A DNA stretch of 64,000 nucleotides from NCBI GenBank assembly GCA_039602395.1, contig JBCNJP010000006.1, positions 65,009,775 to 65,073,774 of the forward strand. The letters run 5' to 3'. Below the pieces are notes generated by a model. It had not been told where the DNA came from. It did not search any database and worked only from the letters and a program-made list of their open reading frames with translations. Source of the stretch: Deinandra increscens subsp. villosa. Taxonomy: Eukaryota; Streptophyta; Magnoliopsida; Asterales; Asteraceae. Positions 38,593 through 51,321 of this stretch are shown piece by piece (position 1 is the stretch's first letter; the number at the start of each line of letters is the position of its first letter). A program made the position numbers and the translations under genes.

Positions 38593-40273
38593 TTTAAATA
38601 AAAAGTTATCCAAATGCATACGACTTTTTCCAAGTAGCCAATATGACATATATATTTTACTTGTATTTGTCGACTCAAACACTGTTTTGTTGTACATATT
38701 GTTAAAAAACCACCTAGTTTGCCTTGTTTATGTTCCCATTAAAATTCAGCTACAAATCGCAAAGACTTCCATCGTGTCACACCCCATTTTTTATTATTAT
38801 TGTGGAAGGCTTACGTAGCGGTAATTATATTGTTAACCCATAGTTTTAGCAGTTTTAATAAGTGAAACATATATTATATTAAAAACACTTTACATTACAA
38901 AATTGGGGTATATTAATTACCCCTAAGTGTTTACAAAAGATTGAAATAGATTCACTATCTCATGGTTAGGTCCCTAATACATTTCACAACTACTAAAGCG
39001 ATATGAAAACATGGTAACACATCACAAGATCACCCACGTACACCCAGGTCCAAATTTCCATGCAACCCATTAGTTACCTGAAAAATAGGTAAAAGCCACA
39101 ATATCAACACGAGGTTGGTGAGTCCACTAATAAAAAATTGGATTCCACTTTACCATTTAATCCCGATTATTCAATTTATAAATCAAGGGAGCGAATCCAA
39201 ATGGAGAATATTTCTGGTTCGTAAACTAGCTAGGTTTACGATGTACAAACTAAACACTAAGCTCTAAATCAACACTAGACCCATGTTCGATAGTATTTCT
39301 CACCGTGTTTCGCGACCAGAGCGATTGATCAGTGAGTACGGGTGGTTAACCCCAGTAGATCTACCAATACTTCTCACGCTACTCTAATCATCTAGAAGGC
39401 ATTGTTCTAAATTATCCAAATTCCAAATTCTAAATTCGATGTAGGCCTTACTCATCTCTCATATGAGCGTGCGCCGACACTTACGCTTAATTTGTACCCA
39501 TAATATTCTCAAGAAATCATTTCAAAATGCATATATATTCAGCCCCAAAACATTTAACAAAACACATCAATTTTATTTAGGGCATTAGTTAGTGAAACTC
39601 ACCTTTACTTTTTATTGCGATATTGCTCCTAATCGAGAGGTTTCGAGTACCTTGGTCCTAATTTCCATTATGATCAGACTAGTTATGAGGTTATACTGAC
39701 TAATGTGAGCAATTTCTGAACTTTTAAAAAATTTGGGAAAATGACGATTTTGCCCTTTTTCGGTTAATTTCGTCAATAATGGTGAAAAAAAATTGGGCTC
39801 CGCCCAAGAATTTTTATTGTAAGGCCCACTAAGTATTATCAAGCCTACCTAAAGTCATTATAGAATTTATACAATTTATTTTCTTATTTTTCCTTATTTT
39901 CTTGTTAAAATACTAATTTTTACGACTTTTCGGTATCGGTTTTTTGCGTAGTTTTCTTCTATGCTTTAGTTTTCGTTTCTACAATATTTTTATATGTTTC
40001 ATATGTGTTAATAATATGTTCTAACTCATTTAGTTACTGATGTCAACCATTTTTACATTTTTTACTTTGTTTTTACCGAATTTTACGTTTTTAACTCGTA
40101 GTTTTATCGTTTTAAGGGTTCGGGTGTCGTTTCACTTGAGATTTCAACTATTTTCACTTATCCTAGTTATTTACTGTATAAAATAGGTTCTAAAATTATT
40201 TCACGTCATTTTTATAATTTATTCTATTTTTGTGCACTTTTAAGCATTTTTAAGCCAATAATTTCACTTTAAT

Positions 40274-40352
40274 TCAGTAGAAAAAGTTAAGGAAAACATT
40301 TTTTTTATATTGCCGTTCAAAAAAAAATGTTTTCCTTAACTTTTTCTACTGA
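40274..40352. repeat. Perfect 33-bp hairpin with 13-nt loop
   Basis: The left arm 40274-40306 (TCAGTAGAAAAAGTTAAGGA ...) is exactly complementary to 40320-40352 (... CCTTAACTTTTTCTACTGA). No mismatch was found by eye. Confidence 0.9.
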
Positions 40353-40810
40353 TTTCAATCCATTAACTATTGATCATAATTAAATTTTCAGATTTTTGAT
40401 GTATTTTTATTTGTTATCATAATCAAAGTGCATTAAATAAACTAGAAGTTCAAGATTTCTTCATTTAATATGCCCCAACACATGTGGAACATTTATTTTA
40501 AGTTTTAATACAAGATTTATCAACTTTTTACTTTAAATTTTATGTTTTAATTTATTTTTAACATTTTTATTCAAATTGTTATAAAATTTGTATAATTTAT
40601 TTTATATTTTCCAAGTCTTGAACTTTTACCGCTCGTGTTTCCTCATGACCGACCATTTTTAGGCGGGATTAATATGAGAAATAACCACGAGGTTTTATTT
40701 TGGTGACGATCTTTACGGACCGTGTAGGCGTCATTGACGACCATGAGGCGGAATTACTACAATGTTGCACCAAGTCTTGTATTATCTAGTCTTTTTATTC
40801 AATCTTCCAA

Positions 40811-40812
40811 TA

Positions 40813-40857
<45 letters not shown>
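40811..40857. repeat. (TG)n(TA)n microsatellite
   Basis: A compound simple repeat, TGTGTG passing into TATATA, a few tens of bases before the nested Helitron. Confidence 0.9.
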
Positions 40858-40859
<2 letters not shown>

Positions 40860-40937
40860 GGATTTTTATCCACAATCCAAAGGTTTTCATAATCCATCTT
40901 TATATCTAGTTATTATGTTTATCACAATATATATATA

Positions 40938-41341
40938 TCTTAATACTAATAAATCAATAAAATTTGTGACACATGTCCTATTTATAAAGTGTCCACATCA
41001 CTATCGCCACATGTCAAACTCACATTGAATTACTAATTTAGTAAATAATCAATTAAGATTAGTTACCAATTTTGTCAAAACTAAAATTTTATTTTAAAAT
41101 TTTGATAAAGTTAATTTAGATTGTGATTAATTTACTCAATAATTTTAGTCTTTTTTGAAAGTAATCCACAACTTGTCAAACATAATAAATTTCTTAAATG
41201 TACTAAATTATTGTTTAATATATTATAAAATTTTTATATCAATCATAATTTTCAAATTTCTTGATTGTATCTTTTTCTTTGTATTTATCTAATATTATAA
41301 ATCTATATTGAACACGTGTAGTACACGGGTTACTAACCTAG
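40938..41341 (+). mobile_element. Non-autonomous Helitron, 404 bp
   Basis: It starts with TC after A (TCTTAATACTAATAAATC) and ends with an imperfect hairpin (AACACGTGT / ACACGGGTT, one mismatch, 41311-41331), six bases, then CTAG followed by T. Start and end match the larger Helitron at 45264-53983: GTGACACATGTCCTATTTAT at the 5' side and TCTAATATTATAAAT before the 3' hairpin. No coding content, so it depends on another element for movement. Confidence 0.75.
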
Positions 41342-41626
41342 TATATATATATATTTATACTAATCACCACCTAAATACTCATGAAATTCTAACAATCATC
41401 AAACACATAAAATCACAATATCACCAAATTTACTACATGCATGTATCATCTAACACTTTTATACCCATTTTTGATTCATAAACTTGAAGTTTCTTGAGTT
41501 TGAATTTAGGGTTTTTCATGAAATCTTTTCCTTTACAAAACCTTTATTTATGTTAGATCTTAACATGCATGTAAGTTTTATCATCATCAACAACTTATAT
41601 GGAGATCAAACCCTAACCATAAGCAA

Positions 41627-41668
41627 GACACACACACTCACACACTCACGGCCTTGAGTGTGTGTGTG
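41627..41668. repeat. CA/TG inverted repeat
   Basis: CACACACACTCA and TGAGTGTGTGTGTG flank a short GC-richer centre (CACACTCACGGCCT). Confidence 0.75.
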
Positions 41669-42653
41669 GGTTTTCCACATGATTTCATGTGTTTCTTGCT
41701 TATGTTCATCTCTTTTCACCATTTCTAGGTTAAACTTTGATTTTGAAAGTGTTTTTCTTAAAAATCAAGTGTTAAGAAAGTGGGTTTTTGAGATGTTAGA
41801 GGGTTTAGATGAAGAAGATTAGAATACCTTGAACTAGGGTTGGTGTTCTTAGAGAAGATCTTTGAATCTTGTTCTTGAATCCTCAAAGGTTTGTGTGTTC
41901 TTGAGAGATGAAAGAAAGAAAGTAGGGTGTGTGCGTTTTTAGAGAGAAAAGAAGTGAGAGTGAAAGTGTAGTGGCGGGGGGGGGGGGGGGTCGGCCGAAA
42001 TAAAGAGAGAGGGGGGAGAGAAGATTTTTTTTTTAATCTTGTAAATAATGAGGTTATGTAGGTGGTTGTTCCAATGGTGAAGTGTAATCATCACTTTTAC
42101 CACCAATTAATCCTCATGCATATACATAATTATCTACACATTATTTTTACTTCCTCCACACACATACACATACATATATACGACATATACATGCATACAT
42201 ACCATTTTTATATAAACTTTTTATTAATACAAGCCATATACGATTAATACTCAGTAAATGTCGTGTTTCACAAGTATTTTTCCGGATTCAATAAATTACA
42301 ATAATTACATGAAAATTCATGAAATTAAATTACGCTCTAAACCGTATAATTATTTTTCAGTTTCGTCCCACTTGGTCGGGTGACCCAGTGTTGTGTCGTT
42401 TTTATACGGTTCGTTTTCATAATTGCGTAACTTTCTCTATTTAATCACTAACCGAACGAAAAACCTTCTCTAAGGGTTCTATCTTATATTAAACTCATAA
42501 TTTAAGCAAAACGAAATATTTTATCCGTTTCGTTGGTCGGTTCATAGTGGCGAAGTTTTAAATAATAATTAAATATTCAAATAATTCTAAATAAATCCTA
42601 ATAAAACCTAAATTATTATACTTAATCTAAAAATTAAAGTGATGGATGTCACA

Positions 42654-45263
42654 CATCACATAACTTTGAACCTTTTATATGTTTCAATATGAATTATACG
42701 TTAAAGTTATTTTGTGATATAGATTTTATTTAGAACTTGAACCGAGTTAAATTTTACTATTTTATTGTTTCGTATACTTATGATTTTTCATCGGTTTACC
42801 ACCATCGGTTTACCGCCTTATGTCGTTCGTGGGAAAACCCTAGTTAATAACACTAAACAATGTTAGATTTTTGGTTTTTCCTCAATATGCATCAAGACAA
42901 AAGGAATATTTTCGCGCATTCTTGAAATCAATGACGTAATATAAATAATGGGATATTAATGACAATAATCTTTTGGAGTTTGTTGGTATGTTTTCTAAAA
43001 TCAATGACGTAATTTAAATTTTTGGTTGTTTGACCCGACTTGAACCGAATATCCGACCCGAATATCCGACCCGAGCATAAAACCTAGCGACAACCTAAAA
43101 AATTTTTGACCCTAAGTTTCGGCCCGGATGATTTTTTAGGCCAAGCTTCGCCACTGAAGATGCGTCCCATTGTCTTTAGCAATGAGATAGAGGTGGGAAC
43201 CTTCTAATAAATATATACAGATTTTTTTATAAAAAATTGGATACATTCGTAATATAGAAATGTTAACCGGCTTAAAATATTTATTTTATTTATTCTCGTA
43301 AATTACCCATGTTATTGTGATTTAGGTTATTGTGCATCGAGAACCAACATTTGTTTGTCCACTTCGCCTTTGATACATCTGGGCATCTTGAATCGGAGGC
43401 GGCTGTCATGTTGCGCCGGATCCAGAAAGTCATGTACGGGAACATCGTGGCCTCTAGATTGAAGAATGTGGTTTTCATTCGTCTAGGGTTTGCTATCTAA
43501 AAAGGACTGACGGCGCAACTTGTTGCTCGCCTATCCTGTGTGATGACTTGAGTCTTGTATGTTCATGTTCGTTTTTAATTAAGTAAACAAAAAGAGTTGA
43601 GAATGAAAAGAAAAAAAAAAGGGAATTTATGGAATATGTGTTCGTGATTTTTAGTGTATGTGGAGGGGTGGCACAATGACCAAACAATTCAAGGGTTTAG
43701 GGCCTTTATTTGCTTAAATTTTATATATATTTTTAAATTAGCGTATATAATGTAACTAATTATCAAATGATTTAGGTACTTTGGTGGTTAAGGGTGGAGG
43801 GTATGGTTGAGTTGGAGTGGTGTGATTTCAAATATTTTAGTCAATAACATGATGACAACTTAATTTAAGGAAAATGAAGTCTTTAAAGCCACATTTAGTG
43901 GGTATGATTACCACTTTGAAGCCATGGAAAAAAAGGAAATAATAATAATAATTAATGCTACTACGTGGATAACGGTCAAAAAGGCCACGGCTTGGTGCTG
44001 CTTCGTGGAGCCGTGAGATACCAAAAAAGAAGCCGTGGGAAGGGGGTATGGAAGCCTTGCAAAGCAGCGAGGGGGGGGGGGGGTGCAAACCATACCTCCC
44101 ACCCTAAGTTCATGAGTTCAAACCTTTAGGTTTTAAGTTCAAATATTGCATATCACATCTACATTTATTTTTTCTATTTTCTTTCGTTTTCTAGACCATT
44201 TGTCCTTTTTGGGTTTTTTTTCCTTTCATTTTATGTTTGTGTTTTCTTAGTTTAGTTAATTACATTTGTGTTTATGTATCAGTTATATATTTAAATAATA
44301 TTTTTAATAGTAGTATAATATTGAGTTTATATCTTAGGAGCCCATTTTTTTTTCTTCGTCCAAGGCCTTGTAATTTTTATAAATTCTAAAATAATAAAAG
44401 CATTATTTAAGATCTATAATTTCATAAGATAAATTGAACGATTTAGTTATTTTATTAATTGAAATTGTCAAAAGACCCTAAAATGTTAGTTTGCTTGCAG
44501 ACGGATCATATGAGTCGCCCTATGTATGTGTTTAGGCATTTCTTTCATTTCAAGGTTGCTTGTGGTTCATGTGACAATGTGAGCTAGGCAAGTTATGAGG
44601 TGTCCCGTTAAAGAAAATTGAGTGGGTGACTAGGATATTAATAATAATAACACTTTTACTTTTCTAAATAATTATAAAAACGTGTGTGTTGTATTTTATG
44701 ACATGACAAGCTAACCATCAAATTTTTGTTTATTTTATATATTTTTATAAGGAATTGACATATTTGCTCTTTGTTAAAGTCACCTAACACATACAATGTT
44801 ATTTTTTAAGTCTGGTGCATCAAAATATAAAAAAAAAAACAAAATATAGAATAGGACACCGAATGAGAGGTATTTAATTATTTGTTGGGACTTTGGAGTT
44901 TGATTTTCTGATAATTGATTATTGGACAAAATTGATTATTGGACAAATGATGTTGGAGAAACAATCAATTTAATTTAATAAAATAATAAGAGATAATAGC
45001 ACATTGATTTAATTATATAACTACGTACTCAAATAATATAACAAAGTATTGTATTATCACACACCTAACAAATTAGCGGGTTTTTAATATATCTACGATA
45101 CATACTCTTTTGCACCATTGTTTGGCAAGCCCTCCACCTCTTATATTAAATATATACTAAGTGTGTACTATTTATAGAGCTAAATGAATGATATACTGCC
45201 TAAGTAAATAAAAATGCTTATAATATAATCTAACTATATATAAATAATATGCCAAAGCAAACA
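42654..45263. other. Intergenic region with element debris
   Basis: About 43030-43158 has CCCGACCCGAATATCCGAC repeats ending in a reversed CAGTGGCGAAGCTTGG, a hAT-like miniature-element end. At 43780-44140 a GGTGGTTAAGGGTGG and a later CATGAGTTCAAACC recall the A and B boxes of a SINE. A run of 13 G lies at 44071-44083. No gene seen. Confidence 0.3.
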
Positions 45264-45330
45264 TCTTTCATTCATTCTATTAAAGCAATGATTTAGGTGT
45301 CACATGTCATATTTATAACGTTTCTATCTA

Positions 45331-45335
45331 AACTT
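45331..45335. repeat. Target-site duplication AACTT, left copy
   Basis: AACTT directly before the left LTR, identical to 51766-51770 directly after the right LTR. Confidence 0.85.
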
Positions 45336-45784
45336 TGTTTATCGAATCCTGAATCGTTACAATAATAAACAGATAATATACATATAAATATTACATGTTG
45401 TCATCTGGTTGAGATCAGCAGTAGTCAGGTAGTCTATCCTGTGAGTAGCCTTGGTTCCCCTTTAGGGTGTATGCTAATGATGGTGAAATCGTAAAGGGAT
45501 TTACGATTGAGAGAGAGAGAAGCAGAGAGAGAGGTCACGAATTATTGTGTGGTGATTAGCCTCTAACCTCTCTGATAAGGCCCTATATATATACACCCAA
45601 GGGGAAACCCTAGTCTATCTAATAAGGGCAATTACGTCCATCAAATAAATGCCAGATAGGGTTAAATAAGTAATTGATTATTTAAGATAAATGATTAAAG
45701 GACATAAAATATTTATATATTATATATACATCTATCCGTAAATAAATATATATATATATTTAGATATATAAATATCGTCTTACA
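45336..45784 (-). repeat. 3' LTR of the copia-type element (449 bp)
   Basis: Begins TGTAAGACGATATTTATATA and ends in CA on the minus strand. About 98% like the other LTR. Alternating GA and TA tracts account for the length difference. Confidence 0.88.
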
Positions 45785-45797
45785 TTCTCCCACTTGG
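45785..45797 (-). other. Polypurine tract
   Basis: On the minus strand CCAAGTGGGAGAA directly abuts the TG of the 3' LTR, the usual copia arrangement for plus-strand priming. Confidence 0.75.
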
Positions 45798-48700
45798 CCG
45801 AATGATCATTTATAATGAGGTATTAGAAAAGTCTGATCAGAATTTAATACTCATTTCAATTTTAAACCAAAATTGCAGCAGAAAAATACAGTCATAGAGT
45901 TGATTATCCAACTCAAGAACCCCATTAATCATACTACAACCCCAAATTTAAAATTCAACATAAATTCAGAATCAATTACAGAAGTAAGCCCTTACCGTTG
46001 ATTTATAATAAAACTGTCTATATGTCCCGTTAGGCATGCGTAACATATTTAGAGACAAAATCAAACATATGAGGAAAATTAGTAATTAGTCATTCATGTT
46101 GTGATATGCTTGGTCATTAGTAAACCTCGTATTCGTTATGAGATCTCAGAAAAGACTTATGAGGATAGACCTTTAGTTATAGGATCCTTAAGCATATCAT
46201 GAATGTTTTCAATACAAGAAGTTAGTTTCCTCTATTTGTTCTTAAATGAACAAAACTTGTATCGAAAATTTAATGCAGCTCCGCTCAAAACTGTTACTAT
46301 TTTAAAAATTTAGGGTAGCTGACTTTATCACAATAAGTCTTCAATATGTTATTTATCTGGAGTTTAGGAGTCTAATGATAAATTTAGCAACAATGTTTTA
46401 GTGACAAATATATCATGTCATAATAACTTGTTGTTATCATTTCTTATGACTCTTCCATGAATTAGATAAATCTGTCCGCAGACATAAGGATATACCCCTG
46501 AGTTGACATTTAATATCTTTTGAACACAATAAAGTCAAAATTTTGAGATAGTCAACTGCTTTAAGTTTCTCACTTCTTCTATAGTTCAAATTATAGTCTT
46601 TCGTTTCTTATAGATATTGAAATGCCATCTTAGATGCTTAGGAAATGATCTTCATCATTTCTAGTATTTAGCAATGCAGACAATATCTAAACGAGCATAG
46701 ACTTGAACATACGTAAGGCTTCTAAATAATGAAGCATAAGATTAAATTTCTTGAACCTTTATTATTAATCTCCTTTAGTTACTAGAGTTACAGACTAAGA
46801 GCAACGTTGCATGTTGTAATGTGTTGAACACATACTTAATATAATGAGACTTAATTAATGTCTCGTTAGGTTGATCTTGATGTATATTGATGCTTATTGA
46901 ATAAGAAGCATCTTCAAGATTTTAATGTCAAAATTATGCGAGAATAGGTCGCTTTGACTCATGCAACAAGACTAATATATTATTTGCCTAAAATAATATA
47001 TATAAGGGCAAATGTTGTATTAGTTGCTCCCACTCATCTTAAGGTAGGTCCATTTATCCACTTATTCTTGATGAAAAATGATTACATTTGTAACATCATC
47101 AAAATTTAAATTCACTTATGAGTTTTGCTTATATTAACCCTTTATATTTACTCATCTTAAAGACTAAGTGATCTTTAACTTTCAGGCTTGAAACCTTAAG
47201 TTTAGTTTATGAACATGTCTTCATGTTAAGTGAGTATTAAGGAAAGATATTTTATAGGCCGTTAAATGTCACTCGTAATTATGAGTGAGTAATAAGGACA
47301 ATAATTATCTCTCAAAGAACCCTTTAGAAAAGGAATTCTTAACTTGTTAATAGCCTTTAGAAAACAACAATTTATAACGTTTAATTTCCACCTTTCGGAT
47401 TTTAGTTTAGCTATGGAAAACTAAACTTCTAACGTGATTCTGATTTAGGGAGTTAAGCTCATTAATAATAGCTTTATTCCATCAGATGTTTTGATTGATT
47501 GCTAATAATGGCTCTTAAATCAGAGATGCGATTAGTAATCTTTCCAATATCCATGTAAGCTTTATTAAGGTAGGTTCATAATCATCAAAGTTAATTGGAA
47601 ACTTCATACCTTGATGACCTACTAAGCTGGATCTAACGAGTTGAAGCAAAACATTAATAGTTTCATAGATTTCCTCTTCAGAATTTAAGTCAGGTATTTT
47701 ATGAGTAATCATTATTTTCTAAGTGTGTGGAAGTGGATCAGTGTTATAGTAGCGTGGTGTACAAGAGGTGTAATCGGAGTTAAATTCAAAGTTAAATTTA
47801 ACTGTGTCTCTCTCCCCGCCTCTTGTACTTTTAGGCAAGCCATGCATAAGGACTTTTCACTACTCCCACTGACCTTATAAGAGAAGTCATTGATAAGGAC
47901 TTGGACTGCTCCCACTAATCTTAGAATTCCCTAGGAACTTGGCATGCAACATGCTTAGTGTTGAGGATTTTTAAGGTTTAATTGCGGCTAATAACTAATC
48001 ATATGGTTTATACTTGGTTTCCTTCATGTCCGGATTTCAGAATGAATATTAGGGACATATTAAGTAACCTTGTTTAGCATATTAGTTGTTGTTTTTAGAG
48101 CCTTGGTATATAGAAATAGATGTATAACTTAGATGACATATTTATTATCATGTTTATAAGGATACTTAGATGCATAACTTAATGATGTATCTTTAGAAGT
48201 ACCATACATGATCTACTGGTTCACACTAGTATGATCCTAATGGAACTGAGAGTGTTACAATTATTTGTATGTCAATCTTAGTATTTAATCTATTATATCT
48301 AATCTCACAACCTTTTATTTTATGGTTAAGTTGATTTTCAACTTCGTCCTTAAAAGTTTAAGGTGAGAAAGATATTTTTTCTTATTTAAGTACAAGAATA
48401 AATAATCAGTAAATGAGTGATAAATGTGTTACGCCCAGATATTCCATTTTAGGATAAGGTCCACTAATATATTTGAGTTTTGGTGAGTTAGAACTCTTAG
48501 TAAAAATTTGTTTATTCCCTTATACACATATTGTCTTTGTTAAATTCTCACTTACGTGATAACAAAGATTGTGAACATTTATTATCTAGTTATAAGTTAT
48601 AAAGATTTCAACCCACGTAAAGACAACTAGATAAGTATAACCAACAACTTTGAGAGTTTAAGTTAATAGTGATATTGTCATAGTCATGTGAAACCTTATA

Positions 48701-49915
48701 ATCATCGACCTCTTACTTTAGTAATGATACTAAGTTCCAAGTGATGTTGGAACATAATAAGGTATCATTAAGTGTAGTACAATGATAAATTTCCTGGTTT
48801 GTACAACTTTGACATTAATTTTATCACTTACTCTCGTTATAGTTGTTGTTTGGTTTATTTCTAGTGTATGAATTGTAAGAGATCTTTACAAAAACTAGTT
48901 GTAATTCACTGTGTTAGTAAGAGAATTAATGGACACAATTATCATTATTGATTATTCTTTGTTAGCCAGTTGTTCCATTAGGAACTTGAACTGGAAGCTT
49001 TCTTGTATCTTATTTTAGAAATTAGAACTATCCTCCTTATTTAAGTTATTTTGTAATATAAGGGTTAGTGATAGTGAGGTGAACAAATCTGCTTTTCTAG
49101 TTTAAGGCATTATTTATCCTTTATGCACAATACTATAAAGCACTCATTTTCATGATGACTAATTTTAAGTAGTATTTAATTGTGCTAAGAAAGAATTCAC
49201 TAAGAAATGCACTAGAAAAGTTTAACTCAAAACATGTGTAAGCCCTGTAAGGTCATGTTTTTCATTTATTATGATATGTTCACTAAATCATTAACCTAAT
49301 TTACATTTTGTAAAGTGTTTGCATACATTTAAGAAGTCCTTTTGAATTTTTTATTACTCACACGATGTTTAGATTATGAAATCTGAAACATCTCCCCTGA
49401 TATCCTTTGTTTAAAGGGATTTTGATTATCATGATAGACAATTTGAGTAAACTTTTACTCGCTTTTAATGTTCTGGTTGTAAAACCTTCTATTAGAGAGA
49501 GTAATTAAGAGTGTTTTGTCTTAAGAGATAATCAAGATCATAATGATGAGAGGAAAACTTTATAGAAACATTTAGTGATTTTCAATTTAGAGTGGATTAG
49601 TTGTGGAGATTAAAAGTTAAATTGGTTCGAAAGAAGATTTAAGAGTGATTCTATGGGGTACTTAAACTAAGACACAATTAAGGCGTAATAATAAAGAATG
49701 CACAATTTTAAATTAAGACGCAATAATAAGGCGTTCTTATAATTAATAATAATGTGCAATTATAAAACAAAAGAAGATGTGATATAGTCTGTTATATCAC
49801 CAAAATAACAGACTATTTAGGTTCTACTTAAATGAATCGGCTTTCGCGTTGGTTACTTTCCTATCACCTAAGCATTATGAACAAGATAAGGGTATGTGCA
49901 TAAAGTGATGTATCA

Positions 49916-50341
49916 CATCAGCGTTGGCCAGAAATGATACACCATAAGCTTTATGTACAAGTTAGTTTCGCTGAATACCTGTGCAACTCATCAGCGCTGG
50001 CCAGAAAAGAAACACTTGTATACGAAAGGCGAATGCTTAATTCTTAGTTGATAATCATTGCAAAAAACAACGAATCTGCGTTGGCCAGAATCGAGGTTTT
50101 AAAGATGTTATCAATTTAAGCAAATAAATTAGTTTAATTTAAAATAAGTTAACTAGTATTAGAAATAATAATGACATTGATTAAGGTAGCAAATCAGCGT
50201 TGGCCAGAATTACTACATGTTAATAACTAATACAAGTTAATAAATTAATCTAATTTGATTTTAAATCAGTGATAATAAGTTTACTTGTGAGAAGAAGTTA
50301 AATGACATTATGTAGGTAACAAATCAGCGTTGGCCAGAATT
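49916..50341 (-). repeat. Five dispersed copies of a 15-20 nt motif in the copia-type interior
   Basis: CAGCGTTGGCCAGAA (plus strand), sometimes as AAATCAGCGTTGGCCAGAAT, occurs near 49916, 49991, 50075, 50191 and 50321, with one-base changes in the second and third. The spacers of 60-115 bp are unlike one another. Each copy contains the palindrome TGGCCA. Confidence 0.85.
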
Positions 50342-50467
50342 GGAACCTTATTAGATGTCTGTTATGAACTATGAATTACACAAGTTAATTATTATCTGAT
50401 TTAAATTGGTGTTAGGTTTTGTAAAACGTAAGTTTGTAAGGTTTTAAACAAAACTAAATTTAATGTT

Positions 50468-51090
50468 AAGCCCCGATCGTGAAGGGATACCCGATCGAAA
50501 AGGGATACCCGATCGAAAAGCGGGTATCCGATCGAAAAACCGGTATCCGATCGCGAAGGGATACCCGATCGAAAAGCGAGTATCCGATCGGAAAGTAGTC
50601 GATCGAAAATGGGTGTCTGATCGAGAAGCAGGTTTTCGATCAAAGATTAGGTTTTCGATCCGATGTTAGGTTTTCGATCCAGAATTAGGTTTTCGATCGG
50701 AAACTTGAACGGATCGAAAACAGGAGTCGAAAAGCTACCTTTTCGATCGGGCAGAATAACGGCTTAGACGAAAAGCCATGCCGGATCGAAAAGTATACTT
50801 TTCGATTGGAAATCAGGGATGAAACCACAGACTCCGATTCGAAAAGCCGGTAGAAAAGCCGGTAGAAAAGCCGTATGGCTCGATCGAAAAGCCGATCGGA
50901 AAGGCCATATGGTCCGATCGAAAAGCAGGGAACCAAGCCACATCTTTCGATCGGAAAGTAAGTTATTTGGTCGAAAAGCTGTATTTTTCGATCGAGAAAA
51001 CGGGACAAAGCCACAGTTTCGATCGAAAAATAAGAATTGAGTTTTAATATGAGATTTTCGATCGAAATAAGAATCTCGATCGAAAAGTTA
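50468..51090 (-). repeat. Array of CGATCGAAAAG units in the leader of the copia-type element
   Basis: More than twenty copies of CGATCGAAAAG or a close variant (CGATCGGAAAG, CGATCGAGAAG), spaced about 10-35 bases apart, with GGGTATCC and GGTTTT spacers. On the element's own strand the unit reads CTTTTCGATCG. The open frames on both strands here are by-products of the repeat. Confidence 0.85.
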
Positions 51091-51305
51091 AATCTGTTCG
51101 AAATCAAAAATTAGGGTTTTGATACAGTTTCGATTTTTCGAAAACTAGAACCAGTTTCGGTTTTAAAAATTTGATGTAAAACCGATTTTTATTGATTTTG
51201 ACGAATTAGGGTTTTCTCGGATTTTAAATCAGGTTCGAAAACCCTTTTATGATTTCGAAAACAGTAAGGTAAACGAATTCAGATTGAGATTCGATTGAGC
51301 AACAC

Positions 51306-51319
51306 GCGCTCTGATACCA
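51306..51319 (-). other. Primer binding site, initiator tRNA-Met type
   Basis: On the minus strand TGGTATCAGAGCGC starts two bases inside the 5' LTR, complementary to the 3' end of initiator tRNA-Met over at least twelve bases. It fixes the element's orientation. Confidence 0.85.
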
Positions 51320-51321
51320 CA

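Larger units (their letters stand above)
38775..42653 (-). mobile_element. Candidate solo LTR, about 3.9 kb, carrying a nested Helitron
   Basis: On the minus strand the block begins TGTGACATCC and ends GGGGTGTGACA, the TG...CA form of LTR-retrotransposon ends. The five flanking bases are CATCG on one side and CATCA on the other, a 4-of-5 target duplication. Nothing inside encodes gag or pol. Inside are a 404-bp Helitron, a perfect 33-bp hairpin, simple repeats and a run of 15 G (41976-41990). LTRs of several kilobases occur in plant Ty3/gypsy chromoviruses and Tat elements. A second copy is not in this window, so the identity rests on the ends only. Confidence 0.45.

Noticed and set aside
47515..47915. 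Two adjoining minus-strand frames as a small gene
   Set aside because: They lie in the decayed interior of the copia-type element, and neither shows a family motif.
49916..50341. CRISPR-like look of short words with unique spacers
   Set aside because: The window is plant nuclear DNA within a retrotransposon leader; spacers are uneven and there are no cas genes.
50401..51107. Overlapping open frames on both strands with IPDRKG/FSIE/FDRK repeats
   Set aside because: They are the translation of the CGATCGAAAAG array; any frame through it stays open and there is no non-repeat domain.
51306..51319. tRNA-like sequence
   Set aside because: It is the primer binding site of the copia-type element, with no tRNA fold around it.
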